Made by a program: the position numbers and the translations under genes
Assembly (NCBI RefSeq): GCF_020532665.2
Contig: NZ_JAIWPG020000018.1
Span: forward strand, 1-64,000
Reading direction: 5' to 3'
DNA length: 64,000 bases
DNA from: Lelliottia sp. WAP21
GTDB taxonomy: Bacteria; Pseudomonadota; Gammaproteobacteria; Enterobacterales; Enterobacteriaceae
Shown here: positions 1 to 8,400 of the stretch, piece after piece
Layout: each line of letters opens with the position of its first letter
Position numbering within the stretch: the stretch's first letter is position 1
The notes under the pieces: generated by a model
Told to the model about the DNA's origin: nothing
Seen by the model: only the letters and a program-made list of their open reading frames with translations
Databases searched by the model: none

Positions 1-6
1 GAAAAA

Positions 7-33
7 TTAAGCCTGCTTACATAGCAGGCTTAA
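7..33. other. Perfect hairpin upstream of tRNA-Trp
   Basis: An 11-bp perfect inverted repeat (7-17 with 23-33) encloses a 5-nt loop. No T-run follows, so it does not look like an intrinsic terminator. In relatives trpT follows aspT at the end of an rRNA operon, so this is probably a spacer structure in a polycistronic tRNA precursor. That is inference, because the upstream gene lies outside the window. Confidence 0.5.
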
Positions 34-47
34 TGATAAGAAACTTT

Positions 48-123
48 AGGGGCGTAGCTCAGTTGGTAGAGCACCGGTCTCCAAAACCGGGTGTCGCGAG
101 TTCGAGTCTCTCCGCCCCTGCCA
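48..123 (+). tRNA. trpT: tRNA-Trp (anticodon CCA)
   Basis: This is a 76-nt cloverleaf with an AGGGGCG/CGCCCCT acceptor stem, anticodon loop CTCCAAA (anticodon CCA), T-loop TTCGAGT and an encoded 3' CCA. It is nearly identical to the E. coli tRNA-Trp. It decodes UGG. An intrinsic terminator follows at once, so it is the last gene of its transcription unit. Confidence 0.98.
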
Positions 124-129
124 TATAAT

Positions 130-159
130 AATCCTTTGCTTACGCAAAGGATTTTTTTT
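130..159 (+). terminator. Intrinsic terminator after tRNA-Trp
   Basis: A 10-bp stem (130-139 with 144-153) with loop TTAC runs into eight T residues (152-159). It closes the rRNA/tRNA transcription unit arriving from the left. Confidence 0.92.
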
Positions 160-224
160 GCCTTCAATTTACCCAATCCAGCTTCTTTGCTTGCGTCCTT
201 GCAAGCATTGTCATCTTTCTGCTC

Positions 225-1046
225 TTATTCCATCACATTGATTTTTAGAAGATCTTTAATTTGCGCCTGTTTATCACTGTTCTGCAGCCAGATGGCGTAA
301 AGAGGCCTGAGCAGCGTTGTTGAGTCGGCGACAGTATGTAAGTTCTGTTTCTCGTCGGCCCAGCGGGTAGGCAGCCAGGTGCAACCTTTCAGATGAGCAA
401 GTTGCTGGCAGGCAATTTCTGCCGAGCTGGTCGTAAGCGGTGGAACATCGTCAGCCGCAATTAAGCCTGCCTCATGTTGCTGAAAATCGGGTCCCCACTC
501 CAGACGTAAATAGTTAAGGTCGCTCTTCATCATTGCCGGTTCTGCGGCGTATAACGACAAACTGAATTGTCCAAGGATCTGGCTGCTAAATTCGTCCATT
601 TTGGGTGCTTCTGTCGTGATCAGCAGATCAAGCTGTCGTTCATGCAGCTGTTTAACCAGCGACTGACGTTGGGCAATTCGGGCCTCGAACTGTAACTGGT
701 CATGCGAATGATATAAACGCGCCAGCCAGGGGCTCAGCATACATTCCCACAGCGACGCGCTGGCCCCGATAGAAAATTCATTGTACCTGGAGGTATGGGC
801 AACCTCTTTTCGCGCCGCCTGCCAGGTACTCATGAGCGTTTCAGCGTAAGGTAAGAGCTTCTCACCCGCTGCCGTTAAGCGAATGTTGTTGCGATGACGG
901 GTAAAAAGATTAACGCCAAGCTGATTTTCAAGCTGACGAATACGAAAACTCACTGCTGACTGCGTCAGATAGAGCGCTTCCGCGGCTCGCCCAAAGTGAC
1001 GCGTTCTGCTCACTTCAAGAAAAGTTTTTAGCAATTCCGTATCCAC
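225..1046 (-). CDS. hdfR: LysR-family transcriptional regulator HdfR
   Basis: LysR-type DNA-binding protein of 273 aa. The N-terminal winged helix-turn-helix (about residues 1-60, with [20 protein letters not shown] as recognition region) is almost identical to E. coli HdfR, and a LysR substrate-binding domain follows. In E. coli HdfR represses the flagellar master operon flhDC and activates gltBD. The C-terminus is a few residues shorter than the 279-aa E. coli protein, and the effector domain is clearly more diverged than the HTH. It is divergent from maoP, with about 118 bp of shared upstream DNA that contains the maoS site. Confidence 0.93.
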   Translation of the reverse strand: MDTELLKTFLEVSRTRHFGRAAEALYLTQSAVSFRIRQLENQLGVNLFTRHRNNIRLTAAGEKLLPYAETLMSTWQAARKEVAHTSRYNEFSIGASASLWECMLSPWLARLYHSHDQLQFEARIAQRQSLVKQLHERQLDLLITTEAPKMDEFSSQILGQFSLSLYAAEPAMMKSDLNYLRLEWGPDFQQHEAGLIAADDVPPLTTSSAEIACQQLAHLKGCTWLPTRWADEKQNLHTVADSTTLLRPLYAIWLQNSDKQAQIKDLLKINVME

Positions 1047-1113
1047 ATCTTTCTCCGCAAAATTATTTGTCGTTATGATTTAAATGTTTTGTTTTACACT
1101 CTGTCAAGCGTAA

Positions 1114-1130
1114 CTAATACTCCGCGCCAT
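1114..1130 (+). promoter_or_regulatory. maoS: maoS site (Ori macrodomain organiser)
   Basis: The 17-bp sequence CTAATACTCCGCGCCAT lies in the hdfR-maoP intergenic region 35 bp before the maoP start. From memory this is the maoS element that acts in cis with MaoP to define the Ori macrodomain in E. coli, and its position next to maoP is the same. I could not check the reference sequence. Confidence 0.65.
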
Positions 1131-1164
1131 AAATAGCTCGGCCAAAGAATTAGGAGCGTGTAGG

Positions 1165-1503
1165 ATGGCGGACAGCTTTACGACAACTAATCGTTTTTTC
1201 GACAATAAACATTATCCGCGTGGGTTCTCTCGTCATGGTGATTTCACCATCAAAGAGGCACAACTGCTTGAACGTCATGGTTATGCCTTTAACGAGTTAG
1301 ATCTGGGTAAACGTGAGCCTGCAACAGAAGATGAAAAGCAGTTTGTTGCCGTTTGCCGTGGAGAGCGTGAGCCTGAATCTGAAGTAGAACGTGTCTGGAT
1401 CAAATACATGGCACGTATCAAGCGACCAAAGCGTTTCCATACTCTGTCTGGCGGTAAGCCACAGGTGGAAGGCGCAGAAGACTACACTGAATCAGACGAT
1501 TGA
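1165..1503 (+). CDS. maoP: Macrodomain Ori organization protein MaoP
   Basis: Protein of 112 aa, the same length as E. coli MaoP (formerly YifE) and very similar along its whole length (for example [20 protein letters not shown] near the N-terminus, residues 16-35). In E. coli MaoP works with the nearby cis site maoS to restrict long-range contacts of the Ori macrodomain. The start follows a GGAG Shine-Dalgarno at about 1152. The charged C-terminus ends in an acidic tail. A short terminator follows after only 8 bp. The gene is monocistronic. Confidence 0.94.
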   Translation: MADSFTTTNRFFDNKHYPRGFSRHGDFTIKEAQLLERHGYAFNELDLGKREPATEDEKQFVAVCRGEREPESEVERVWIKYMARIKRPKRFHTLSGGKPQVEGAEDYTESDD

Positions 1504-1511
1504 TATCATGG

Positions 1512-1535
1512 AAAAGGGGCTACGGCCCCTTTTTT
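1512..1535. terminator. Bidirectional terminator between maoP and comM
   Basis: A 9-bp stem AAAAGGGGC/GCCCCTTTT (1512-1520, 1525-1533) with loop TACG is flanked by T on the right and A on the left. It can end transcription from both converging genes. The comM stop codon (1534-1536) lies at its right edge. Confidence 0.9.
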
Positions 1536-3054
1536 ACGCCAGCATCTTGTGCAGATGCAGCAGAAGTCGGTCAATGGCACGGTAGCTTAACGCTTCCTGC
1601 AAATGGCGTCGTTCAATTTCATCGCACTCCTCCAGATCGGCAATTGTACGTGCCACCTTAAGTAAACGCTGCCACGCACGGACGGAAAGTCCAAATCGCG
1701 TCAACGTCTCTTCCAGCCAGTGCGAATCACTTTCTGATAGCCGACAGCGCTGACGAATCTCCGCGTTATCCAGTCGCGCATTCAGTTTGTTCTGACGTAA
1801 ATATTGCCGGTGATGGGCAGCCTCGACTCTTTGCCGCACGGTCGCACTGCTTTCGCCGGTTTTATGGTTTTGGCTGAGTACGCCGGGTGGCGGAAGGGGG
1901 ATCTCAAGTGACAGGTCGAAACGATCAAGAAAGGGGCCAGACAATCTACCCAGATAGCGAAGCGTCTGTTCCGGGCTGCTTCGATTATGATTGCCCTGAT
2001 AGTGACCCGAGGGGCTGGGGTTCATCGCAGCGACAAGCTGAAATTGGGCAGGGTAGCTAATTTTAGCGCGCGTTCGCGAGATATGAATTTGCCCGGACTC
2101 AATGGGTTCGCGCAAGGCATCGAGGACGCGGCGCTCGAACTCGGGCAGTTCATCAAGAAAAAGAATGCCATTATGGGCTAACGAAATTTCGCCCGGCTCG
2201 GGAATTGCGCCGCCGCCGACCATCGCGTTAAGGGATGCACTGTGATGGGGGGAGCGGAAGGGCCTTTTCCGCCACTGCTGATGCAACGATTGGGCATTCA
2301 CCAGACTGATAATTGCAGCGCTCTCCAGCGCTTCCTGGCTGGTTAAAGGAGGAAGCAAACCATTCAGGCGACTAGCCAGCATTGTCTTACCCGTTCCGGG
2401 TGGGCCAATGAGGAGCAGGTTATGCCCGCCTGCCGCCGTAATTTCCAGCGCGCGTTTCCCCTGCTCCTGTCCGATAATGTCGCTCAGGTCCTCGGTGCTA
2501 TCAGGCATAACGAATTGATGCTCTTCAGGAGTGGCCAGCTCATGACGACCCTCCAGAAAAGCACAGACTTCCTGCAAATGTTCCGCAACCAGACACCCTT
2601 TCTCCTCGATCAGACTGACTTCGGATTCGTTTTCGCGGGCAACGACGATCTGCCGCCCAGCCCTTAACGCTGCCAGCGCTCCCGAAATTGCACCAGGAAC
2701 GCCTCTCAGCGCGCCTGTAAGCGCAAGCTCACCCACGAACTCGTACGTGTTCAGTCTTGAGGCATTAAGCTGCTCAGACGCCACGAGAAGCGCAATGGCG
2801 ATAGGTAAATCGTATCGTCCTCCCTCTTTTGGCAAGTCAGCAGGAGCCAGATTGATGGTGATCTTCTTCGCGGGGTAGGTATAACCGCTATTAATGATAG
2901 CGCTGCGAACCCGATCCCTGGACTCTTTCACCGTGGTTTCCGGCAGGCCGACGAGCGTCAGGCCAGGGAGTCCATTGCTTAAGTGGACCTCAACGGAGAT
3001 GAGTGGCGCATTGACGCCTAAAGCTGCACGCGTATAAACAACCGACAGTGACAT
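1534..3054 (-). CDS. comM: YifB/ComM family AAA+ Mg chelatase-like ATPase
   Basis: Protein of 506 aa, the same length as E. coli YifB. The N-terminal ChlI/Lon-protease-like domain (about 1-170) precedes an AAA+ Mg-chelatase core with Walker A GPPGTGKT (217-224) and Walker B ILFLDE (297-302), and a C-terminal helical domain. Family knowledge: ComM is a hexameric helicase that drives branch migration during integration of transforming DNA in Vibrio and Haemophilus. Its role in enterics is less clear. The RBS GGAGG sits just before the ATG. It faces ilvL across 341 bp. Confidence 0.93.
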   Translation of the reverse strand: MSLSVVYTRAALGVNAPLISVEVHLSNGLPGLTLVGLPETTVKESRDRVRSAIINSGYTYPAKKITINLAPADLPKEGGRYDLPIAIALLVASEQLNASRLNTYEFVGELALTGALRGVPGAISGALAALRAGRQIVVARENESEVSLIEEKGCLVAEHLQEVCAFLEGRHELATPEEHQFVMPDSTEDLSDIIGQEQGKRALEITAAGGHNLLLIGPPGTGKTMLASRLNGLLPPLTSQEALESAAIISLVNAQSLHQQWRKRPFRSPHHSASLNAMVGGGAIPEPGEISLAHNGILFLDELPEFERRVLDALREPIESGQIHISRTRAKISYPAQFQLVAAMNPSPSGHYQGNHNRSSPEQTLRYLGRLSGPFLDRFDLSLEIPLPPPGVLSQNHKTGESSATVRQRVEAAHHRQYLRQNKLNARLDNAEIRQRCRLSESDSHWLEETLTRFGLSVRAWQRLLKVARTIADLEECDEIERRHLQEALSYRAIDRLLLHLHKMLA

Positions 3055-3395
3055 AATTGCCTCCTTAGAGAAGCACTATGCCTGACAATATTCTCTGCTA
3101 AGGTGGCTTATTTGCGTTTTTACGAAGCGTGTTCGCCGATTTTCGCTGATGAATGCAACAATTGCACTTTTATGGAAGCCTTCTCGCAAAGGCAGGAAAA
3201 CGCCCTGTTTTCTCGTCACTGTCCCGTTAAAAAAATGAAAATTATTCATTTCCTGATTTTCTCATATAAAACAGTCGTTTTTCGTATGACTGTTCGCTGA
3301 CGCTTATACCCTGTCATAAATTTTTCTTGTGCTGCGTTCAGAATCTGTGGTACCTCTTTAGGTATTCCTTCGAACAAGATGCAAAAAAACTGAAA
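3055..3395 (+). promoter_or_regulatory. Upstream and promoter region of the ilv operon
   Basis: The 341-bp gap between divergent comM and ilvL holds no gene I can support. It is AT-rich at 3225-3330, as expected for the upstream activating region (IHF-stimulated in E. coli) of ilvG. A possible promoter is TTGTGC (3327-3332), a 17-bp spacer and GTACCT (3350-3355), giving a start about 30 nt before ilvL. The -10 match is poor. The comM promoter must also lie here. Confidence 0.4.
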
Positions 3396-3494
3396 ATGAA
3401 AGCCCTTCTAAACGTGATTAGCCTAGTCGTGATTAGCGTGGTGGTGATTATTATCCCACCGTGCGGGGCTGCACTTGGACGAGGAAAGGCTTAG
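3396..3494 (+). CDS. ilvL: ilv operon leader peptide IlvL
   Basis: Leader peptide of 32 codons, the same length as E. coli IlvL. It is rich in the regulatory amino acids: 5 Ile, 6 Val and 4 Leu, including the runs VVV (15-17) and III (18-20). The C-terminal half (PPCGAALGRGKA) is identical to E. coli. Ribosome stalling at these codons when charged Ile-, Val- or Leu-tRNA is scarce prevents formation of the downstream terminator at 3518-3549. The N-terminus reads MKALLNVIS, slightly different from E. coli. Confidence 0.92.
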   Translation: MKALLNVISLVVISVVVIIIPPCGAALGRGKA

Positions 3495-3517
3495 GAATCA
3501 AGCCTTAACGAACTAAG

Positions 3518-3549
3518 ACCCCCGCACCGAAAGGTCCGGGGGTTTTTTT
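3518..3549 (+). terminator. ilv operon attenuator
   Basis: Rho-independent hairpin: CCCCCG (3519-3524) pairs with CGGGGG (3537-3542) and ACC with GGT, with one C-C mismatch and a GAAA tetraloop. Seven T residues follow (3543-3549). It lies 24 nt after the ilvL stop and is the attenuator that controls entry into ilvXGMEDA. Confidence 0.93.
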
Positions 3550-3580
3550 ATGACTTAAAAACTTAAAAGAGGAGCAGATA

Positions 3581-3637
3581 ATGACATCTAGCATAAAATT
3601 CTGTTTCTCTGGATTTATGACGGGGAACTCACTATGA
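3581..3637 (+). CDS. ilvX: IlvX micro-peptide
   Basis: An 18-codon ORF with a strong RBS (AAAGAGGAG, about 3567-3574). Its product contains the segment KFCFS also present in the 16-aa E. coli IlvX, and both share a TGN near the end. Its TGA (3635-3637) overlaps the ilvG ATG as ATGA, so translational coupling to ilvG is the likely role. No other function is known to me. The start is supported by the Shine-Dalgarno spacing. Confidence 0.75.
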   Translation: MTSSIKFCFSGFMTGNSL

Positions 3638-5280
3638 ATGGAGCACAATGGGTAGTACATGCGTTGCGAGCGCAGGGCGTCGACATCGTCTTCGGTTACC
3701 CAGGCGGGGCCATCATGCCAATTTACGATGCCCTGTATGATGGCGGCGTTGAGCACCTGTTGTGTCGACATGAGCAGGGAGCCGCAATGGCCGCGATTGG
3801 TTACGCACGTGCTACCGGGAAAACCGGGGTTTGCATGGCGACATCCGGGCCGGGCGCGACAAATTTAATCACCGGCCTCGCAGATGCACTGCTCGACTCT
3901 GTCCCCGTTGTGGCGATCACCGGCCAGGTGGCGCTGCCATTAATCGGTACCGATGCTTTCCAGGAAGTGGACGTTCTCGGTTTGTCTCTCGCCTGCACCA
4001 AGCACAGTTTTCTGGTGCAGTCTCTGGAAGAGTTGCCTCGCGTAATGGCGGAGGCCTTCCAGGTGGCAAACTCAGGCCGCCCGGGTCCCGTCTTAGTGGA
4101 TATTCCCAAGGATATTCAAATTGCCTCAGGCGATCTGGAGCCGCACTTCTCCACCGTGCAGATTGAAGAGCGCTTCCCCTGTGTGGAGGTTGAAGAGGCC
4201 CGCCAGATGCTGATGAAGTCGCAGCAGCCCATGCTTTACGTGGGTGGCGGCGTCGGCATGGCGCAGGCGGTTCCGGCATTACGCGACTTTATCGCCACTA
4301 CGCAAATTCCGGTCACTTGTACGTTGAAAGGGCTGGGCGTGGTGGAGGACGATTATCCGTACTACCTCGGTATGCTGGGAATGCACGGTACCAAAGCGGC
4401 GAATCTGGCCGTTCAGGAGTGCGATCTGCTCATCGCTGTAGGCGCACGGTTTGACGACCGCGTCACCGGTAAACTGAATACGTTCGCCCCTCACGCAAAG
4501 GTCATCCACATGGATATTGACCCTGCGGAAATGAATAAATTGCGTCAGGCACACGTGGCGCTGCAGGGCGATTTAAATACGCTGTTACCCGCGCTGCAAC
4601 AACCGTTATCCATCGAACGCTGGCAACAACAGACTGCGGCAATGAGGGCTGAATATGCCTGGCGTTACGATCATCCGGGCGAGGCGATCTACGCCCCGTT
4701 GCTGTTAAAACAGCTTTCGGACCGTAAGCCCGCCGACAGCGTGGTGACGACCGATGTGGGCCAACATCAAATGTGGTCGGCGCAGCACATGACCTATACC
4801 CGTCCTGAAAACTTCATAACCTCCAGCGGTTTAGGCACGATGGGCTTCGGCCTGCCAGCCGCGGTGGGTGCGCAGGTGGCTCGCCCGGACGATACCGTGA
4901 TCTGCATCTCTGGCGATGGCTCCTTCATGATGAACGTGCAAGAACTGGGCACGGTGAAGCGCAAACAGTTACCGTTGAAAATCGTTTTACTGGATAACCA
5001 GCGTCTGGGCATGGTTCGCCAGTGGCAGCAGTTATTCTTCAACGAACGGTATAGCGAAACGACCCTGACCGATAACCCCGATTTCCTCGTGTTAGCCAGC
5101 GCCTTTGGCATCCCTGGCCAGCACATCACCCGAAAAGACCAGGTTGAAGCGGCGCTCGACACCATGCTGTCAAGCAAAGGGCCTTACCTGCTTCATGTCT
5201 CAATCGATGAACTTGAGAACGTCTGGCCGTTGGTGCCGCCCGGTGCCAGTAATGCACAAATGCTGGAGAAATTATCATGA
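3634..5280 (+). CDS. ilvG: Acetolactate synthase II large subunit, intact
   Basis: Catalytic subunit of acetohydroxyacid synthase II, 548 aa. It condenses pyruvate with pyruvate or 2-ketobutyrate in valine and isoleucine synthesis. Visible features are the catalytic Glu47 (HEQGAAMAA), the FAD/substrate middle domain, and the TPP/Mg motif GDGSFMM beginning at residue 427 with the downstream [10 protein letters not shown]. The frame is open throughout, unlike E. coli K-12, where ilvG is frameshifted, so this strain should have a valine-resistant isozyme. It overlaps ilvX (ATGA) and ilvM (4 bp). Confidence 0.97.
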   Translation: MNGAQWVVHALRAQGVDIVFGYPGGAIMPIYDALYDGGVEHLLCRHEQGAAMAAIGYARATGKTGVCMATSGPGATNLITGLADALLDSVPVVAITGQVALPLIGTDAFQEVDVLGLSLACTKHSFLVQSLEELPRVMAEAFQVANSGRPGPVLVDIPKDIQIASGDLEPHFSTVQIEERFPCVEVEEARQMLMKSQQPMLYVGGGVGMAQAVPALRDFIATTQIPVTCTLKGLGVVEDDYPYYLGMLGMHGTKAANLAVQECDLLIAVGARFDDRVTGKLNTFAPHAKVIHMDIDPAEMNKLRQAHVALQGDLNTLLPALQQPLSIERWQQQTAAMRAEYAWRYDHPGEAIYAPLLLKQLSDRKPADSVVTTDVGQHQMWSAQHMTYTRPENFITSSGLGTMGFGLPAAVGAQVARPDDTVICISGDGSFMMNVQELGTVKRKQLPLKIVLLDNQRLGMVRQWQQLFFNERYSETTLTDNPDFLVLASAFGIPGQHITRKDQVEAALDTMLSSKGPYLLHVSIDELENVWPLVPPGASNAQMLEKLS

Positions 5281-5540
5281 TGCAACATCAGGTCGCCGTT
5301 CAGGCCCGCTTTAACCCGGAAACATTAGAACGCGTGTTACGCGTCGTACGCCATCGCGGCTTTCAGATTTGCTCCATGAATATGGAGACCGCGACGGATG
5401 CGCAAAACATTAATATCGAATTGACCGTTGCCAGCCCACGGTCGGTCGACTTACTGTTTAGTCAGTTAACGAAACTGGTGGACGTGGCGCATGTTGCCAT
5501 CTGCCAGAGCACAACCGCATCACAACAAATTCGCGCCTGA
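5277..5540 (+). CDS. ilvM: Acetolactate synthase II small subunit
   Basis: Protein of 87 aa, the same length as E. coli IlvM. It is a single ACT-type regulatory subunit ([19 protein letters not shown] at about 11-29) needed for full activity of IlvG. It starts inside the last codons of ilvG, so translation is probably coupled and the two subunits are made together. Isozyme II is not strongly valine-inhibited, in keeping with this short small subunit. Confidence 0.95.
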   Translation: MMQHQVAVQARFNPETLERVLRVVRHRGFQICSMNMETATDAQNINIELTVASPRSVDLLFSQLTKLVDVAHVAICQSTTASQQIRA

Positions 5541-5557
5541 GCGAAATAGGAATAAAA

Positions 5558-6487
5558 ATGACGACGAAGAAAGCTGATTACATTTGGTTCAATGGTGAGA
5601 TGGTTCGTTGGGAAGAGGCGAAAGTCCACGTGATGTCTCATGCCCTGCATTACGGTACCTCCGTTTTTGAAGGTATCCGTTGCTACGATTCTCACAAGGG
5701 ACCAGTGGTGTTCCGTCACCGCGAGCACATGCAGCGCCTGCGTGATTCAGCCAAAATCTATCGTTTCCCTGTTTCCCAAAGCGTCGATGAACTGATGGAA
5801 GCCTGCCGCGCCGTCATCCGTAAAAACAACCTGACGAGTGCTTATATTCGTCCGCTGGTGTTTGTGGGCGATGTGGGTATGGGCGTTAATCCGCCGGACG
5901 GTTACACCACCGATGTGATCATTGCTGCGTTCCCGTGGGGTGCCTACCTGGGTGCCGAAGCACTCGATCAGGGGATCGATGCAATGGTTTCTTCCTGGAA
6001 CCGTGTCGCACCCAACACGATTCCGACCGCGGCGAAGGCGGGCGGCAACTATCTTTCCTCACTGCTCGTGGGCAGCGAAGCGCGTCGTCATGGATATCAG
6101 GAAGGTATCGCGCTGGACGTCAACGGCTATATCTCTGAAGGCGCAGGCGAAAACCTGTTCGAAGTGAAGGATGGCATTCTGTTCACCCCGCCATTCACCT
6201 CGTCCGCGCTGCCTGGCATCACCCGTGATGCCATTATCAAGCTGGCGAAAGATCTGGATATCGAGGTGCGCGAGCAAGTGCTGTCTCGTGAATCTCTGTA
6301 TCTGGCAGACGAAGTCTTCATGTCCGGTACCGCCGCGGAAATCACCCCTGTACGTAGCGTGGACGGTATCCAGGTGGGCGAAGGCCGCTGTGGCCCGGTC
6401 ACCAAACGGATTCAGCAAGCATTCTTTGGCCTCTTCACCGGTGAAACGGAAGATAAATGGGGCTGGTTGGATCAGGTTAATCACTAA
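5558..6487 (+). CDS. ilvE: Branched-chain amino acid aminotransferase
   Basis: Class IV PLP aminotransferase of 309 aa. It performs the last step of Ile, Val and Leu synthesis using glutamate as amino donor. Lys160 (PTAAKAGGNYLSS) is the Schiff-base lysine, and the GYISEGAGENLF segment and the phosphate-binding TAAEITPV segment are conserved. It begins 17 bp after ilvM. An intercistronic hairpin follows before ilvD. Confidence 0.97.
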   Translation: MTTKKADYIWFNGEMVRWEEAKVHVMSHALHYGTSVFEGIRCYDSHKGPVVFRHREHMQRLRDSAKIYRFPVSQSVDELMEACRAVIRKNNLTSAYIRPLVFVGDVGMGVNPPDGYTTDVIIAAFPWGAYLGAEALDQGIDAMVSSWNRVAPNTIPTAAKAGGNYLSSLLVGSEARRHGYQEGIALDVNGYISEGAGENLFEVKDGILFTPPFTSSALPGITRDAIIKLAKDLDIEVREQVLSRESLYLADEVFMSGTAAEITPVRSVDGIQVGEGRCGPVTKRIQQAFFGLFTGETEDKWGWLDQVNH

Positions 6488-6495
6488 GTATAAAT

Positions 6496-6519
6496 ATGGG
6501 ACGGCACGCACCGTCCCAT
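6496..6519 (+). other. Intercistronic hairpin ilvE-ilvD
   Basis: A perfect 9-bp stem ATGGGACGG/CCGTCCCAT encloses a 6-nt loop in the 60-bp ilvE-ilvD gap. Only TTT follows, so it is more likely an mRNA-stabilising or processing structure than a terminator. Confidence 0.6.
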
Positions 6520-6547
6520 TTAATAGTCAGACGGGAGTTAATTAAGC

Positions 6548-8398
6548 ATGCCTAAGTATCGTTCTGCCACTACCACACATGGCCGCAATATGGCCGGTGC
6601 CCGCGCATTATGGCGCGCAACCGGAATGACCGATGATGACTTCGGTAAGCCAATTATCGCTGTGGTCAACTCCTTCACCCAGTTCGTGCCGGGCCACGTG
6701 CATCTGCGCGATCTCGGTAAGTTGGTTGCCGAGCAAATCGAAGCGTCTGGCGGCGTGGCGAAGGAGTTCAACACCATTGCGGTGGATGACGGTATCGCCA
6801 TGGGCCACGGGGGCATGCTTTATTCACTGCCGTCGCGCGAGCTGATCGCGGATTCCGTGGAGTACATGGTGAATGCCCACTGCGCGGATGCCATGGTCTG
6901 TATCTCCAACTGCGACAAAATCACCCCGGGGATGCTGATGGCTTCCCTGCGTCTGAACATCCCGGTGATCTTCGTGTCCGGCGGCCCGATGGAGGCAGGC
7001 AAAACCAAACTGTCCGACAAAATCATTAAACTCGATCTGGTCGATGCGATGATTCAGGGTGCAGATCCGAAGGTCTCCGACGAGCAAAGCGACCAGGTCG
7101 AGCGCTCAGCGTGCCCAACCTGTGGCTCATGTTCCGGGATGTTTACCGCCAACTCAATGAACTGTCTGACCGAAGCGCTGGGTCTCTCTCAGCCGGGCAA
7201 CGGTTCACTGCTGGCGACCCACGCCGATCGTAAACAGCTGTTCCTCAATGCGGGAAAACGCATTGTTGAACTGACCAAACGCTACTACGAGCAGGACGAT
7301 GCCAGCGCACTGCCGCGCAACATTGCCAGTAAAGCGGCGTTCGAAAACGCGATGACCCTGGATATCGCCATGGGCGGTTCCACTAACACCGTTCTGCACC
7401 TGCTGGCGGCGGCGCAGGAAGCTGAAATTGACTTCACGATGAGTGATATCGACAAGCTTTCTCGCAAGGTGCCGCAGCTGTGTAAAGTGGCGCCGAGCAC
7501 CCCTAAATATCATATGGAAGACGTCCACCGTGCGGGCGGCGTTCTGGGGATTCTGGGAGAGCTTGACCGTGCCGGCCTGTTGAACCGTGAGGTGAAGAAC
7601 ATTCTTGGCCTGACGCTGCCAGAGTCGCTGGAGCAGTACGATGTCATGCTCACCAAAGATGCCTCGGTAAAAGAGATGTTCCGTGCAGGCCCCGCCGGGA
7701 TCCGTACCACGAAAGCATTCTCGCAGGATTGTCGTTGGGACACGCTGGATGACGATCGCGCTCAGGGCTGTATTCGCTCCCTGGAGCATGCTTACAGTCA
7801 GGACGGCGGTCTTGCCGTGTTGTACGGTAACTTTGCCGAAAATGGCTGTATCGTCAAAACCGCCGGCGTGGATGACAGCATCCTGAAATTCACCGGTCCG
7901 GCAAAAGTCTATGAAAGCCAGGACGACGCGGTTGAAGCGATTCTGGGCGGGAAAGTGGTGGCAGGCGATGTGGTGGTCATTCGTTACGAAGGACCAAAAG
8001 GCGGGCCAGGCATGCAGGAAATGCTCTATCCAACCACCTTCCTGAAATCCATGGGGCTGGGTAAAGCCTGTGCGTTGATCACCGATGGACGCTTCTCCGG
8101 CGGGACGTCGGGTCTCTCTATCGGCCACGTGTCGCCGGAAGCGGCAAGCGGTGGCAATATTGCGATCATTGAAGACGGCGACCTGATCGAAATCGACATT
8201 CCGAATCGCGGGATCCAACTGAAGCTGTCTGCCCAGGAAATTGCCGCACGTCGTGAAGCGCAAGATGCCCGTGGCGACAAAGCCTGGACGCCGAAAGATC
8301 GTCAGCGTGAAGTGTCATTCGCCCTGCGTGCGTATGCAACGCTTGCGACCAGCGCAGACAAAGGCGCGGTACGTGATAAATCAAAACTTGGGGGCTAA
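6548..8398 (+). CDS. ilvD: Dihydroxy-acid dehydratase
   Basis: IlvD/Edd-family iron-sulfur dehydratase of 616 aa. It converts 2,3-dihydroxy acids to 2-keto acids in the Val and Ile pathways. Cluster ligands are visible at Cys122 (SNCDKITPG) and Cys195 (within [17 protein letters not shown]), with Asp81 and Lys124 at the Mg site. It has the normal E. coli length. Only 2 bp separate it from ilvA, within the same operon. Confidence 0.97.
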   Translation: MPKYRSATTTHGRNMAGARALWRATGMTDDDFGKPIIAVVNSFTQFVPGHVHLRDLGKLVAEQIEASGGVAKEFNTIAVDDGIAMGHGGMLYSLPSRELIADSVEYMVNAHCADAMVCISNCDKITPGMLMASLRLNIPVIFVSGGPMEAGKTKLSDKIIKLDLVDAMIQGADPKVSDEQSDQVERSACPTCGSCSGMFTANSMNCLTEALGLSQPGNGSLLATHADRKQLFLNAGKRIVELTKRYYEQDDASALPRNIASKAAFENAMTLDIAMGGSTNTVLHLLAAAQEAEIDFTMSDIDKLSRKVPQLCKVAPSTPKYHMEDVHRAGGVLGILGELDRAGLLNREVKNILGLTLPESLEQYDVMLTKDASVKEMFRAGPAGIRTTKAFSQDCRWDTLDDDRAQGCIRSLEHAYSQDGGLAVLYGNFAENGCIVKTAGVDDSILKFTGPAKVYESQDDAVEAILGGKVVAGDVVVIRYEGPKGGPGMQEMLYPTTFLKSMGLGKACALITDGRFSGGTSGLSIGHVSPEAASGGNIAIIEDGDLIEIDIPNRGIQLKLSAQEIAARREAQDARGDKAWTPKDRQREVSFALRAYATLATSADKGAVRDKSKLGG

Positions 8399-8400
8399 CG

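Noticed and set aside
7205..8263. 352-codon open frame antisense to ilvD
   Set aside because: It lies wholly within the strongly conserved ilvD frame, has no family resemblance and follows from codon bias on the opposite strand.
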